35,021 nucleotides of DNA from Cyanobacteria bacterium MH1_Bin12 (GTDB taxonomy: Bacteria > Cyanobacteriota > Cyanobacteriia > Cyanobacteriales > Cyanobacteriaceae). This document shows positions 1 through 12,027 of this stretch, piece by piece. The stretch spans positions 1-35,021 of the forward strand of contig JAALKG010000011.1 in assembly GCA_011088145.1 (NCBI GenBank), written 5' to 3'. The notes beneath the pieces were generated by a model, which was not told where the DNA came from, ran no database searches, and saw only the letters and a list, made by a program, of their open reading frames with translations. The position numbers were made by a program, and so were the translations under genes. The stretch's first letter is position 1; every line of letters starts with the position of its first letter.

Positions 1-189
1 GGCAGCAACAGCCACGATATGGATCAATTTCTCTATGTTTTTGAGAAATATAAACAGTACCCCGGTGCTTATCAGACAAATTCGGCTCTGTTCGATGACA
101 AGGATTATCAGTCTCTTAATCAAAAAGGTAAATTCAATGGACTGAAAGTTTACAAGCTAATAGGTGATAATCTCGAATTTGTAAAATAA
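1..189 (+). CDS. C-terminal end of a protein cut by the window edge; hypothetical
   Basis: Frame 1 is open from base 1 to TAA at 187-189: GSNSHDMDQFLYVFEKYKQYPGAYQTNSALFDDKDYQSLNQKGKFNGLKVYKLIGDNLEFVK*. Confidence 0.6.
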   Translation, partial: GSNSHDMDQFLYVFEKYKQYPGAYQTNSALFDDKDYQSLNQKGKFNGLKVYKLIGDNLEFVK

Positions 190-498
190 CGAAGATCTGC
201 ATGAAAAGTCAAAATGCTTGGTTCTGTTAAGCTTTTTAGTTAATACTTTATGGAAACAAGCAATAAGGGTGCATTACATCTAAATATCAAATTTGCTTGG
301 TTCCAATTATTTAGAAATACCTAAAGCTACAGCTCTTTGTTTCATTTTAGGGTTGTTTGGCTCTCTTTTCAAAGCTTCGATCACATATTGACGACTTAGT
401 TGATTTTGTCCTGCTTTTTCCGCCATTTTAGAATACCATATAGGGTGAGCATTGCCCACCCTAAAGCTAATTATTTATTTTTTACTAGTTCAGTTTGA

Positions 499-2130
<1,632 letters not shown>

Positions 2131-2197
2131 CTACTAATTATTATTGAATTTGTTTTTTACTTGAAATGAAATGAATTTTAAGATTAAAAATAACCGT

Positions 2198-2509
2198 CTA
2201 GGAAACTACAGCGAGGATATCTTTTTCAGAGAGTAATACGTACTCATCAATACCTAATTTGATGTCGGTACCTGCATATTTAGAATAAAGTACTTTATCA
2301 CCAACTTTTACTTCTACGGCTACTCTTTCACCTTTGTCATTTGCTTTACCATCACCAACGGTGACGACTTCACCAATTTGAGGCTTTTCTTTGGCATTGT
2401 CAGGTAAATAGATACCACCTGCTGTTTTTTCTTCAGCCTCGCTTACCTTAACGAATACGCGATCGCCTAAAGGTTTAACGGTAGATACGTTGATGGAAAT
2501 TGCTGCCAT
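2198..2509 (-). CDS. groES: Co-chaperonin GroES
   Basis: 103 aa, [33 protein letters not shown]; directly upstream of groEL. Confidence 0.98.
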   Translation of the reverse strand: MAAISINVSTVKPLGDRVFVKVSEAEEKTAGGIYLPDNAKEKPQIGEVVTVGDGKANDKGERVAVEVKVGDKVLYSKYAGTDIKLGIDEYVLLSEKDILAVVS

Positions 2510-2565
2510 AATTTTTTTACTCCAATTAGCTTAATATCAATATTTTTTGGTAAGAATATTTTTCT

Positions 2566-2592
2566 TTAGCACTCTCACCCTACGAGTGCTAA
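2566..2592. promoter_or_regulatory. CIRCE operator (HrcA binding site) of groESL
   Basis: TTAGCACTC-N9-GAGTGCTAA, a perfect CIRCE consensus just upstream of groES. Confidence 0.95.
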
Positions 2593-2998
2593 TTTAACTA
2601 AATTATGTGAACAATAGCAACTACTTCAATTGTACGGGTTTCCGAACGAATCGAACTGAGAACTCCGAACCCAGACTAAACTTAAGTTTTTAAATGATTA
2701 AAATAATTTCCGATGACCAATTTTAAATAAGCTTGGAAGCACTAAACTTGTCATTAAGACAGCAAGGGAGAAGTGAGAGGGGAATTGAGAGGATAAGGGT
2801 TTCAAACTTTTTCAAGTTGAAGGAAATGGAAAACTTAAATGCGTCTTAGCTTATCAATAGCTCAACCAAGATTAGTTTGTAAACAGAAAAAAAACAACAG
2901 GTAATCAGATACCGAAAAAAGTCACTCAAGTATCAAGAGAAAGACACAAAAAACTGTTATTGTGAAAATTAATGACTCAGTAATTAATCAAGAAGTAA

Positions 2999-3766
2999 AT
3001 GTTAGCAAAGAGAATTTTGCCCTGTTTGGATGTAAACAACGGTAGAGTGGTGAAGGGTGTAAATTTTGTCGATTTAAAAGATGCTGGTGATCCCGTTGAA
3101 TTAGCTAAAGTTTATAATGATGCTGGTGCCGATGAATTGGTTTTTCTTGATATTACGGCGACTCATGAAGCCAGAGATACAATGATTGATGTGGTTTATC
3201 GTACTGCCGAACAAGTTTTTATACCTTTGACTGTGGGAGGAGGTATTAAAACCTTAGAAAATGTTAAACATTTATTAAGAGCTGGTGCTGATAAAGTCAG
3301 TATTAATTCTACTGCGGTCAAAAATCCAGACTTTATTAATGCCGCTAGCGATCGCTTTGGGGTTCAATGTATAGTAGTAGCGATCGATGCTAGAAGAAGA
3401 AATGATCCTAATAACCCTGGTTGGGATGTCTATGTAAGAGGTGGAAGAGAAAATACTGGTATCGATGCTTTGGAATGGGCTCAAAATGTCACCCAAAGAG
3501 GTGCAGGAGAATTATTAGTTACCAGTATGGATGCTGATGGTACTAAAGCAGGATACGATTTGGAATTAACTCGTGCGATCGCCGATAGAGTGGAAATACC
3601 AGTAATTGCCTCTGGTGGTGCAGGCAACTGTCAACATATTTATGATGCTGTTACAGAAGGAAAAGCTGAAGCGGCATTACTTGCTTCTTTATTACACTAT
3701 GGAGAATTAACAGTCGAAGAGATTAAACAATTCTTAAGAAAGCGTCAAGTCATTGTCAGAAAATAA
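2999..3766 (+). CDS. hisF: Imidazole glycerol phosphate synthase subunit HisF
   Basis: [23 protein letters not shown]...; [10 protein letters not shown]. Confidence 0.97.
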   Translation: MLAKRILPCLDVNNGRVVKGVNFVDLKDAGDPVELAKVYNDAGADELVFLDITATHEARDTMIDVVYRTAEQVFIPLTVGGGIKTLENVKHLLRAGADKVSINSTAVKNPDFINAASDRFGVQCIVVAIDARRRNDPNNPGWDVYVRGGRENTGIDALEWAQNVTQRGAGELLVTSMDADGTKAGYDLELTRAIADRVEIPVIASGGAGNCQHIYDAVTEGKAEAALLASLLHYGELTVEEIKQFLRKRQVIVRK

Positions 3767-3838
3767 TGTTTATCTTTACCAAACTTCATATCATTGAGAA
3801 ATTTATATTAAGATAGATGAGAACTTATATTTTAAGAA

Positions 3839-4030
3839 ATGTTAATATCAATTCTCATATTAAATGCAGCACTAGTTGCTTGGTCTCTACACTTAATGCA
3901 GGAAGCCTTTGACAGCAAAGAATTTTCCCTGATGTTAGCAGGGACTTTAGTCGCTCTTGCGGCTGCCGCAATGATGGTAGTTTATTTTTTAATCCATAAT
4001 TCCCTGTTATATTTATCTGGCATTCACTAA
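3839..4030 (+). CDS. Small hydrophobic membrane protein, hypothetical
   Basis: 63 aa with two hydrophobic segments, ATG start, follows hisF. Confidence 0.55.
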   Translation: MLISILILNAALVAWSLHLMQEAFDSKEFSLMLAGTLVALAAAAMMVVYFLIHNSLLYLSGIH

Positions 4031-4302
4031 AGAAATGAGAATTTTAAGGAAAACTTAACAATTGACTGTTTTTTTGATTTTCGCTACACAATTTAATCAC
4101 ATAGTCAAAGTTAAAAGCTCAGGTTTCAAAGGTTTTTGTCTTTGAAAAAAGCTTGAACCATCACTAAAGATATTGCATCCTAAGTTTGTACTGATAGGGT
4201 AAAGCATTAAGACAAGAGAATTACCCGATTCCCTAACACAAGTACCTCAAAGTCTTTCTCTGTATAAATTATTTAACTTTAAACTTTTGCGTTACTTTCA
4301 CC

Positions 4303-4357
4303 GTAGTCCGTCAAGTTTGAAATAAGAGATTATGGTAGCAGGGGAGAAGGGAGAAAA
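4303..4357. repeat. Dispersed intergenic repeat B, copy 1
   Basis: GTAGTCCGTCAAGTTTGAAATAAGAGATTATGGTAGCAGGGGAGAAGGGAGAAAA, nearly identical to 10043-10098. Confidence 0.8.
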
Positions 4358-4428
4358 ACAGCTGGGAGAGAAAGTATTTTATTAGAGTTTTGAATGTTAC
4401 TGCCTATCCCTCAAAACAAAATTGACAG

Positions 4429-4510
4429 ACTATAGCAGAGAACGGGTTGATTAGGACATTGATGATTATTGAAAGTATTGCTGTGTTGAGATTTTAACCT
4501 TTGCTATAGT
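4429..4510. repeat. MITE-like intergenic repeat A, copy 1
   Basis: Ends ACTATAGCA...TGCTATAGT (9-bp inverted ends); nearly identical to 7729-7822 apart from a 14-nt gap. Confidence 0.8.
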
Positions 4511-4712
4511 AAAAGCGATCGCCTGAAATCATTTATCTAAGATTGTATTTTCTATTAGAACAGGACTTACGCAAACAAAAAGAAAAAATAAGAACATAGC
4601 CCTTATTTATTAATAGTTACAGTGAATCAGTATTGATTAACTATAGTATTAGAATCTGCTCATGGTAAAATTACGTTAAAACTATTTTTTATCATCTGTT
4701 CTCCAATTTTGA

Positions 4713-5096
4713 ATGATTATCAAAAAGTATGACAAGTTAGATTATTGTCAATATCTATTAAGTAGTCAAATTAACTATACAATTACTAATTTATCTGAGC
4801 ATGTTGCTGATGTTAGTCATGACAAAATTAATCGTTATTTAAAAAAAGAAAAATTTACTCCTAGCTCCCTTTGGAATACTGTTAAAAATTTAATTATTTC
4901 TGATGAAGATGGTTATATTCTTTTTGATGATACAGTATTAGATAAACGATATAGTTATCAGATTGAATTAGTCACGAAGCAGTATAGTGGAAATGCCAAA
5001 AAAGTTATTAAAGGAATCGGAGTGGTTAACTGTGTTTATGTTAATGTAAAAATAGTAAAAATAAACCAGTTCCCTTTAATTTATAAGAAATGTTGA
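4713..5096 (+). pseudogene. Truncated IS701-like (DDE) transposase, N-terminal stub
   Basis: MIIKKYDKLDYCQYLLSSQINYTITNLSEHVADVSHDKINRYL...ILFDDTVLDKRYSYQIELV...GVVNCVYVN resembles the N-terminus of cyanobacterial IS701-type transposases. It stops after about 115 aa, where it runs into the 3' end of the manC-type gene. The motif CAGGACTTACGCAAA at 4561-4575 may be the left end. Confidence 0.75.
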
Positions 5097-6145
5097 TGAT
5101 CTTGCTGTTGTTGCAAAATTTTTAATGCTTTTTTAATATCTTGAGTTTTATTTTTATTTACAACCAAAGTGGCATTTCCTTCTCGAACTACAACCACATT
5201 TTCTAATCCTATAGTCATAATTATTTCATCTTTTTCACTATTATGAATAATCGATTTATTTGTATCTTGACTAATATGATTACCAATGACAATATTATCA
5301 TTACTATCATTATTTAATAATCTTTCTAACGCATTCCAATCACCTAAATCATCCCAATCAAAATCCGCAGGAATAACATAAGCAAGGTTAGTTTTTTCCA
5401 TTAAGGCATAATCAATACTAATTTTTTCAAGTTCTAAATATGCCTGTTTACCTTTTTCTTGTAAGGGTTTTAAGATTTCTGGTGCATATTGTGTTAACTC
5501 TTTTAAGACGGTTTCCACTGGAAAAATAAACATACCACTATTCCAGCTATATTGACCTGTAGTGATAAATTCTTGGGCAGTTTCTTGCTCTGGTTTTTCG
5601 GTAAAGCGATCGACTTTATAAATAATTAAATCATCTTTTGGGGCTTGTTGCTCACCTTGTTTAATATAACCAAAACCCGTGGAAGGATAGTCTGGTTTAA
5701 TACCTAAAGTGACGATCGCATTTTGAGTGCGAGCATAATCAATACTAATTTCGATCGTCTTATCAAATTCTACTTGATTACCAATATAATGATCAGCAGG
5801 AAAAAAACCTGCCACAGTATCATCCCCATAAAGCTTTTGAATAGTAAGACTTGCCCAAGTCACCGCAGGAGCAGTATCCTTACCCACTGGTTCAACTAAA
5901 ATATTTTCCATTGGTAATAAAGGCAATTGTTCTTGTACACCTTGTGCTAGCAACTCCGAAGTAATTACCAATAAATTCTGCCAACCGCCAGCTAAATTCA
6001 ATAAACGTTCTGCGGTTGCCTGTAACAAACTCTTTCCACTCCCATCAAGACATAAAAACTGTTTCGGACGTTGTAAACGACTTAAAGGCCAAAATCTTTC
6101 TCCCTTACCACCAGCTAAAATTACAGGTATAAATGTCTTGTTCAT
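5081..6145 (-). CDS. manC: Mannose-1-phosphate guanylyltransferase
   Basis: PVILAGGKGERFWPLSRLQRPKQFL nucleotidyltransferase signature; FTEKPEQE; YSWNSGMFIF. Confidence 0.93.
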   Translation of the reverse strand: MNKTFIPVILAGGKGERFWPLSRLQRPKQFLCLDGSGKSLLQATAERLLNLAGGWQNLLVITSELLAQGVQEQLPLLPMENILVEPVGKDTAPAVTWASLTIQKLYGDDTVAGFFPADHYIGNQVEFDKTIEISIDYARTQNAIVTLGIKPDYPSTGFGYIKQGEQQAPKDDLIIYKVDRFTEKPEQETAQEFITTGQYSWNSGMFIFPVETVLKELTQYAPEILKPLQEKGKQAYLELEKISIDYALMEKTNLAYVIPADFDWDDLGDWNALERLLNNDSNDNIVIGNHISQDTNKSIIHNSEKDEIIMTIGLENVVVVREGNATLVVNKNKTQDIKKALKILQQQQDHQHFL

Positions 6146-6251
6146 AATCCAATGTCAAAATAATTGCGATAAAGATACACAAAATGTTTAAGAGTATGCT
6201 ATCAATATTAGAGGTTAAAACCAAAAATAATCATAATTACGGGAAAGTAAA

Positions 6252-7583
6252 TTGTCACCTCAGTCCCATAAATCCAAAAAAGGACGGAAATCTTCATCAA
6301 CTAAAAATGCTGTTTCTCCCTTACTTCAGGGCTTTATTTGGGGAGGATGCTTCACCTTAACTGCCGCCTTATCAGGAATAATTGGCATGGGTTTTGCTCT
6401 GAAAACTCCCTTACCTATTGATATTGAAATTCTGCGAGAGAAAATACAAAACATCAAAAAAATTGGTCTTCAAGGTTTATTTGCTAATAAAATTGAACAA
6501 CCTGTTAATATTTTGATAATGGGAATCGATCGAGCACCTAATCAAGCTGATAATCCTGATGCTAAATTTTCTGGACGTAGTGACACAATGTTGGTTGTAC
6601 GTTTAAACCCCGATAATTCCTCTGTGAAGATGCTTTCTATACCCAGAGATAGTCTAGTCCAGTTACCTAATGGGAGATCTGGCAAAATTAACAGTGCAAA
6701 TGCCATTGGAGGTATAGACTATACCAAACAAATAATTGAAGATAATTTATCTGGTATTACCATTGATAAATATGTCAGAGTAACTAACAAGGCTTTTAAA
6801 AAATTGATTGACTCTGTTGGTGGTGTCCAAGTGTATGTACCTCAAGATATGAAATACACCGACAAAACTCAAGATTTATATATTGATTTAAAAAAAGGAC
6901 AGCAAACTTTAAATGGCGATAAAGCAGAACAATTTGTTCGTTATCGTAATGATGGATTAGGAGATATTGGTAGAATACAAAGACAGCAAATATTACTAAA
7001 AGCCTTAAAAAGCAAGCTACAGTCTCCTAAAATTCTTTGGCAAATACCGAAGATATGGAAAGTATTACAAAATGAAATGGATACGGATTTGACTCAGGAA
7101 GAAGTTTTTAATTTAGCGGCTTTCTCTTTAGCTTTAGACAAACAAGACATCAGAATGTTAACCTTACCTGGGCGTGGTAGTAAATCAGGAGAATATCGAG
7201 CGAGTTACTGGTTAATTGACCAAAATAAGAAAGAAGCTATTCTCCAAGATTATCTGAATAGTGATGCTATTGCACCTGATGATCTAGAATCAGTATTTCG
7301 TTCTCGTATTGCCATTCAAAATAGTACTGATAATCCTGAGTTAAGTCGTAAGGTGGCATTATTGTTAACCCAAAAGGGTTTCCGTAACGTTTATGTAAGT
7401 GGTCGCAATTTACCTCCGTTCAAAAAAACTCAGATTGTTGTCCAAAAAGGAGATGCAAACTCAGCCAAGCAAGTTTTAAATGCTCTTAGTATGGGAGAGT
7501 TAGATTATTCTTCCACGGGTGATCTTAATTCTGATATTACAATTGTCTTAGGTAAGGATGCACAAGTTTTAATTGAGAATTGA
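6252..7583 (+). CDS. LytR-CpsA-Psr (LCP) family protein
   Basis: NILIMGIDRA..., SDTMLVVRLNPDNSSVKMLSIPRDSLV, INSANAIGG, FVRYRNDGLGDIGRIQRQQ; TTG start. Confidence 0.93.
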   Translation: MSPQSHKSKKGRKSSSTKNAVSPLLQGFIWGGCFTLTAALSGIIGMGFALKTPLPIDIEILREKIQNIKKIGLQGLFANKIEQPVNILIMGIDRAPNQADNPDAKFSGRSDTMLVVRLNPDNSSVKMLSIPRDSLVQLPNGRSGKINSANAIGGIDYTKQIIEDNLSGITIDKYVRVTNKAFKKLIDSVGGVQVYVPQDMKYTDKTQDLYIDLKKGQQTLNGDKAEQFVRYRNDGLGDIGRIQRQQILLKALKSKLQSPKILWQIPKIWKVLQNEMDTDLTQEEVFNLAAFSLALDKQDIRMLTLPGRGSKSGEYRASYWLIDQNKKEAILQDYLNSDAIAPDDLESVFRSRIAIQNSTDNPELSRKVALLLTQKGFRNVYVSGRNLPPFKKTQIVVQKGDANSAKQVLNALSMGELDYSSTGDLNSDITIVLGKDAQVLIEN

Positions 7584-7728
7584 GAATGTTGTGAATAAAA
7601 AATATCAAAATGAAATTTAGTCCAAATTTTAACTAAAGTTTTTGACACAACCAACTGTTCCTCTAATTCTTCTCCTTGCAAAGCAAAGAGGGCAAACCAA
7701 ACTTGGAATTGTGACAAAATAATTATTT

Positions 7729-7822
7729 TATAGCAGAGAACAGGTTGATTAGGACATTGATGATTTCTAAAAGTATTGCTAAATCAAGATTTTAACCTTT
7801 GCCCCTTGTTCTTTGCTATAGT
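7729..7822. repeat. MITE-like intergenic repeat A, copy 2
   Basis: Imperfect inverted ends TATAGCAGAGAACA / TGTTCTTTGCTATA; body nearly identical to 4429-4510. Confidence 0.8.
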
Positions 7823-9040
7823 TCATAATTTGGTCATATATTCTTGAACCCATCGAATTGCTTCTTTTTGATTGCTAATTTTTTCTTCAATATAAGCAAT
7901 TTGTATTTGGGTTAATAGTTCACCAATTAGAGGACTAGGGGATAGTTGCAATGATTTGATGAGGTCATTACCTGTTAATAATGGTTGTGGATGGGCTACT
8001 TTGTCTTGATTATCACAATGACGATCGATTAACATTGTCATTAAATCTTCAGGTAAATTATTAGCAAGGGCGAAAATAGCTAAAATAGGTAAGACTTGAC
8101 CAACTAATTGAAAGAAAAAATATTGACTTTTTAAACTCTTCTCAAAGTTTTTCTCTTTTAAGGTAGGAATATTTTTTAGTACTGTCGTAACTGTTTTAAT
8201 TTCTTGACGGGAATATTTTAGATTAGTTAACTGTCTATCCGCAATTTCAGGATTTGTATCCGTTAAACAAACTAATTTGGCTAAACCACGCCATTGTGAT
8301 TGAATAGGCAACAACTTACTATGACTATTTTCTAATAATTCGATCGCTTTATCGATTTTATGAAGTAAATTTATTTGTAAAAGGGTTAGATAGGGAAAAA
8401 AAACAGATAATAAATTATCTTTAAAAGCTTCAGTTAACCATTTACTACCTCTGATATTACCCAATAAATATCCTAATTCACTATTAATTCTTTCAGAAGC
8501 GACATTACTTAACAACGGAGCTAACTCTTTGATAGTCAGACGAGTATTCTCTTCAATGGTAAAATCAAGTTGACAAGCTTGACGATAACCTCTTAATAAT
8601 CTTAAAGGATCTTCTTGCAAATTCCGTGGGGATATCATTCTAATTATCCCTTGCTGTAAATCTTTTTGTCCTTGTAATGGATCAATTATTTTGTTATTTT
8701 GACCATCAAATGCGATCGCATTAATAGTATAATCACGACGAGATAGATCAGTAGTGACATTATCACCTTCTTGTTGAGCAATATCAATAGTAGCAGAAGG
8801 AAAAACCACTCTAGCAATATTTCTTTGTTGATCTAAAACCACAAAACCAGCATTATATAAATTAGAAATTTTTTTGGCGATGGAAATAGCAGAATGGGGA
8901 GTCACAAAATCTAAATCTAAATAATCCCTTTTACGTTCTAGTAAAACATCCCTAACTGCACCACCAACTAAATAAGTATTTTCAGGAAATAAGTCTAGAG
9001 AGAAAGGTAAATTGATTGCTAAAAAATTATCTAAAGACAT
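7823..9040 (-). CDS. CCA tRNA nucleotidyltransferase / poly(A) polymerase family
   Basis: TYLVGGAVRDVLLERKRDYLDLDFVT, RRDYTINAIAFD, DPLQGQKDL, EDPLRLLRGYR. Confidence 0.95.
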   Translation of the reverse strand: MSLDNFLAINLPFSLDLFPENTYLVGGAVRDVLLERKRDYLDLDFVTPHSAISIAKKISNLYNAGFVVLDQQRNIARVVFPSATIDIAQQEGDNVTTDLSRRDYTINAIAFDGQNNKIIDPLQGQKDLQQGIIRMISPRNLQEDPLRLLRGYRQACQLDFTIEENTRLTIKELAPLLSNVASERINSELGYLLGNIRGSKWLTEAFKDNLLSVFFPYLTLLQINLLHKIDKAIELLENSHSKLLPIQSQWRGLAKLVCLTDTNPEIADRQLTNLKYSRQEIKTVTTVLKNIPTLKEKNFEKSLKSQYFFFQLVGQVLPILAIFALANNLPEDLMTMLIDRHCDNQDKVAHPQPLLTGNDLIKSLQLSPSPLIGELLTQIQIAYIEEKISNQKEAIRWVQEYMTKL

Positions 9041-9235
9041 AATTTAATGGAGAATTGAGAGCTGAGAGTTGATAATTAACAATTAAATGCCATTCACTTT
9101 GAGATATGAAGTTTTAAATAGCTTCTAAATTGGTCACTTCCCAAAAAATTAAGTTAGAGTAGCAGATAAATATAGAATGCTTTATTCTGTATTCCACATT
9201 CTCTATTGTGCTATATATCCATAAGGGAGGAGTTT

Positions 9236-9484
9236 ATGTGTATTTGTATAAACTGCCAATATGTCGATCGCTGTAATACATATTATGCTGTAGAAACCCA
9301 GCATCAACAAAAACATCTTACCGAAAAACCTGAATTTGAGCCAGAAAAGCCATCAATTAATGTCAATATTCGTACTGATAGCGATTGTATTGAAATTGAA
9401 TGGGATGTAGTTGGTTGTGAAAGCTTCACCGAAGATATGGGTAAATGGGCGAGATTACGCCCTGGAGAAGCAATTCCCACCTAA
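9236..9484 (+). CDS. ycf34: Ycf34 family protein
   Basis: MCICINCQYVDRCNTYYAVETQHQQKHL; the ATG at 9236 follows GGGAGGAG, so the ORF-track start at 9206 is probably too far upstream. Confidence 0.9.
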   Translation: MCICINCQYVDRCNTYYAVETQHQQKHLTEKPEFEPEKPSINVNIRTDSDCIEIEWDVVGCESFTEDMGKWARLRPGEAIPT

Positions 9485-9508
9485 ACCGTAGAATTGATTA
9501 ATTTTAGT

Positions 9509-9883
9509 TTAGTAAAAAGTATCTAAATCAAGAGATTTAGAACCACCTTCTAATAATTGAACTATCAATTTCTTCAGCTGACTCCAAACTAATCCTGCGG
9601 TTAAGAGGGTTAAAGGCCCGGCTAAACCAAAAGATATTGCTCTGTTATAGAGAAAAATTTCTAAACCTGCAGCCAAAAAGACACAAATACCAACGCAAAT
9701 ACCAAAAAAAGGTAATAAAAAGCGTGACATTTGGGATAAATCTGTAGGCTTACTTTTTTGAACATCTTTTTGCCATTGTTTAACCTGTTGTTTTAAAGTT
9801 GCATCAAAAGCTAAACCACAGGTAATACCGATAAAAAATCCAAAAAACAATAAACCCAGAGGAGGTTGTGGTAAATAATACAT
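9509..9883 (-). CDS. Hypothetical membrane protein
   Basis: 124 aa with several hydrophobic segments; family not recognised. Confidence 0.55.
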   Translation of the reverse strand: MYYLPQPPLGLLFFGFFIGITCGLAFDATLKQQVKQWQKDVQKSKPTDLSQMSRFLLPFFGICVGICVFLAAGLEIFLYNRAISFGLAGPLTLLTAGLVWSQLKKLIVQLLEGGSKSLDLDTFY

Positions 9884-10042
9884 ACTTTAAAGTGAATAAT
9901 ATAATTTAATAACTATTTGTTACAAAATATTAACACTATTCGTACTCAAGATAATAGTTAAAGCTGGCTGAAAAAGTTCGATTTAAAGAGTTAGGATTCA
10001 CAATTGAGGAGTTACCAAGTCATTTAAAGTGATTGAAGTCTG

Positions 10043-10098
10043 GTAGTCCTTCAAGTTTGAAATGATAGATTATGGTAGCAAGGGGAGAAGGGAGAAAA
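10043..10098. repeat. Dispersed intergenic repeat B, copy 2
   Basis: GTAGTCCTTCAAGTTTGAAATGATAGATTATGGTAGCAAGGGGAGAAGGGAGAAAA; compare 4303-4357. Confidence 0.8.
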
Positions 10099-10104
10099 GC
10101 TTCG

Positions 10105-10133
10105 GTAGTGACGTGGCATTGCTACGTCACTAC
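10105..10133. repeat. Perfect 10-bp inverted repeat (hairpin)
   Basis: GTAGTGACGT-GGCATTGCT-ACGTCACTAC downstream of rbfA. Confidence 0.85.
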
Positions 10134-10172
10134 AGTACATCAATAATTCTCAATTTTATTGACCCTTTATAA

Positions 10173-10571
10173 TTATTCTTCTTCCACAATAGTCGAAGGA
10201 GTAGAAGGGGTAATTCGCTCGATTAATTTAATTAATTGATCACCTTTTTCTAAAGAAGTGTCTTGAATAAAACGAATTTCAGGAGTATGACGAAGGCGAA
10301 TTTTTTGACCTAAAGATTTTCTCACAAAAGAAGTACAAGCTTTTAAACCTTCCATCGTTTCTTTTTTGGCGGCATCTGTACCATAAATACTGACAAATAC
10401 TTTCGCATGTTGTAAATCTCCAGATACTTCCACTTGGGTAATACTTACCATACCTGAACCGACCCTATCATCTTTAATTTCGCTAATTAACATTAGACTA
10501 ATTTCTCTTTTTATCAAAGAAGATATTTTTTCTAGACGACGAATATTTGCCATTTTAAATTTTTGAGTCAA
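10173..10571 (-). CDS. rbfA: 30S ribosome-binding factor RbfA
   Basis: [27 protein letters not shown]...[23 protein letters not shown]. Confidence 0.95.
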   Translation of the reverse strand: MTQKFKMANIRRLEKISSLIKREISLMLISEIKDDRVGSGMVSITQVEVSGDLQHAKVFVSIYGTDAAKKETMEGLKACTSFVRKSLGQKIRLRHTPEIRFIQDTSLEKGDQLIKLIERITPSTPSTIVEEE

Positions 10572-10679
10572 TAATAAAGTTTATTTATAACGTTTCCCAG
10601 ATTCATTGGATATAGACGAATTCTGAGGGTTGTTATTTATATATAGTCAATTAAGAATGAATATCCATTAGCATTCTGA

Positions 10680-10883
10680 CTAAACGGCACCTAATCCTAA
10701 CATTGCTTTTAGAGTGAAGTAAAGGAAGCAAAAACTACCGACTAAAAAACCACATAAAGCAGTCGCTGTCACAGGATTTTTAAACCATGGTTTAATTTTT
10801 TCCCAAAAGAAGATAAAAATTCCTAAGGCTAAACTAATCATGTAGCGGGGGTAACGTAAAACATTTTCAAAAAAACCATTCAT
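10680..10883 (-). CDS. DUF751 family protein
   Basis: MNGFFENVLRYPRYMISLALGIFIFFWEKIKPWFKNPVTA. Confidence 0.8.
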   Translation of the reverse strand: MNGFFENVLRYPRYMISLALGIFIFFWEKIKPWFKNPVTATALCGFLVGSFCFLYFTLKAMLGLGAV

Positions 10884-10971
10884 AATTATTAAATATTTTA
10901 TCTAAGTATTTATTCAGTTATATTTTAAGTCATCAGAATCATTTTTTTCTTCAGAAATTGATTAAATTTCT

Positions 10972-11739
10972 ATGGATTTCAATTGGTTATTATTCATTTT
11001 CATCGGTTTTATTTCTGGTGGTTTAGCTGGTTTATTGGGAATAGGTGGTGGAATTGTTTTAGTTAGTTCTTTACAGGCTATCGGTTTTAGCTATTCAGAA
11101 GCGATCGCAACTAGTAGTTTGGCAATTATCATCACCTCTTTTGCTGGTAGTTATCAAAATGTGCTCATGGGTTATCTCAACATCAAAAAAGTTATAACCT
11201 TAGCTTTCCCAGCAATGATTGCTAGTCTAATAGGAACTACTTTAGTAAGTATTATAGCAGAAAAAATATTACAATTTTGCTTCGGTTTATTATTATTAAT
11301 TAATATTTATTTGACCTATTTAAAACAAAGTAAATTACCTCAAAATAATGATCAAAAAAAGATTAAAATCAATCAAAATTTAGCTATTTTATTTACAGGA
11401 AGTTGAGCAGGAATTTTAGCAGGTATATTTGGTGTCGGTGGAGGCTTAATTTTAGTTCCATTTCAAATGATTTTCTTAAATGAAAAAATCAAACCAGCAA
11501 TTCAAACTAGTTTAGGTGCGATCGTTTTTACTTCTATTTTTGCTAGTATTGGTCATTACCACAACGGAAATATACTCTTTATCCCTGGTATCTTAGTTGG
11601 GATTGGAGGTTTAATTGGGGTACAAATTAGTACCAGATTTCTACCTAAAATACCCGATAAAAATGTACAACTGCTATTTAATACTTTGTTAATTTTATTA
11701 GCAAACTATTCATTTTATTTATCTTTTAATAATAGTTAA
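10972..11739 (+). pseudogene. TauE/SafE-family (sulfite exporter-like) permease interrupted by one in-frame TGA
   Basis: Two ORFs in one frame (10972-11406 and the downstream part) are separated only by TGA at 11404-11406. Homology continues immediately: ...NLAILFTGS*AGILAGIFGVGGGLILVPFQ... Confidence 0.85.
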
Positions 11740-12027
11740 ATTTTTCTTGTTGATAAATTAGGGAATTTTAACAGGACGAGGAGCATCAGGAATAGGAACT
11801 AAATGAATAAATTAGATTGTTTTATCGCGACAAATTCATGGATAGGAATTTGGGGCGAACGATTTGATTCTGTCATTATGATGTTATTTGATATAAATAG
11901 TTTAGTAACCTACAATGGTGGACAATAAGACTTTCCTCTCGCAGGATAGAATTTACTTAAAATAATAAAATATTTTTTAATATAAATTAAATTAATTAGA
12001 GTTTTTCACCAAAGTTCAAGACTTTTT

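Noticed and set aside
307-426. 39-aa minus-strand ORF (MAEKAGQNQLSRQYVIEALKREPNNPKMKQRAVALGISK) after groEL
   Set aside because: Looks like a TPR-type C-terminal scrap next to an AGGGTG...CACCCT palindrome; too short to claim as a gene.
3275-3496. Antisense ORF inside hisF
   Set aside because: Overlaps a clear hisF on the other strand; Ser/Ile-rich translation with no recognisable domain.
7505-7717. 70-aa minus-strand ORF overlapping the LCP gene end
   Set aside because: Partly antisense to a solid gene, no recognised family.
11803-11931. 42-aa ORF (MNKLDCFIATNSWIGIWGERF...) downstream of the TauE pseudogene
   Set aside because: No Shine-Dalgarno or family support; could be chance.
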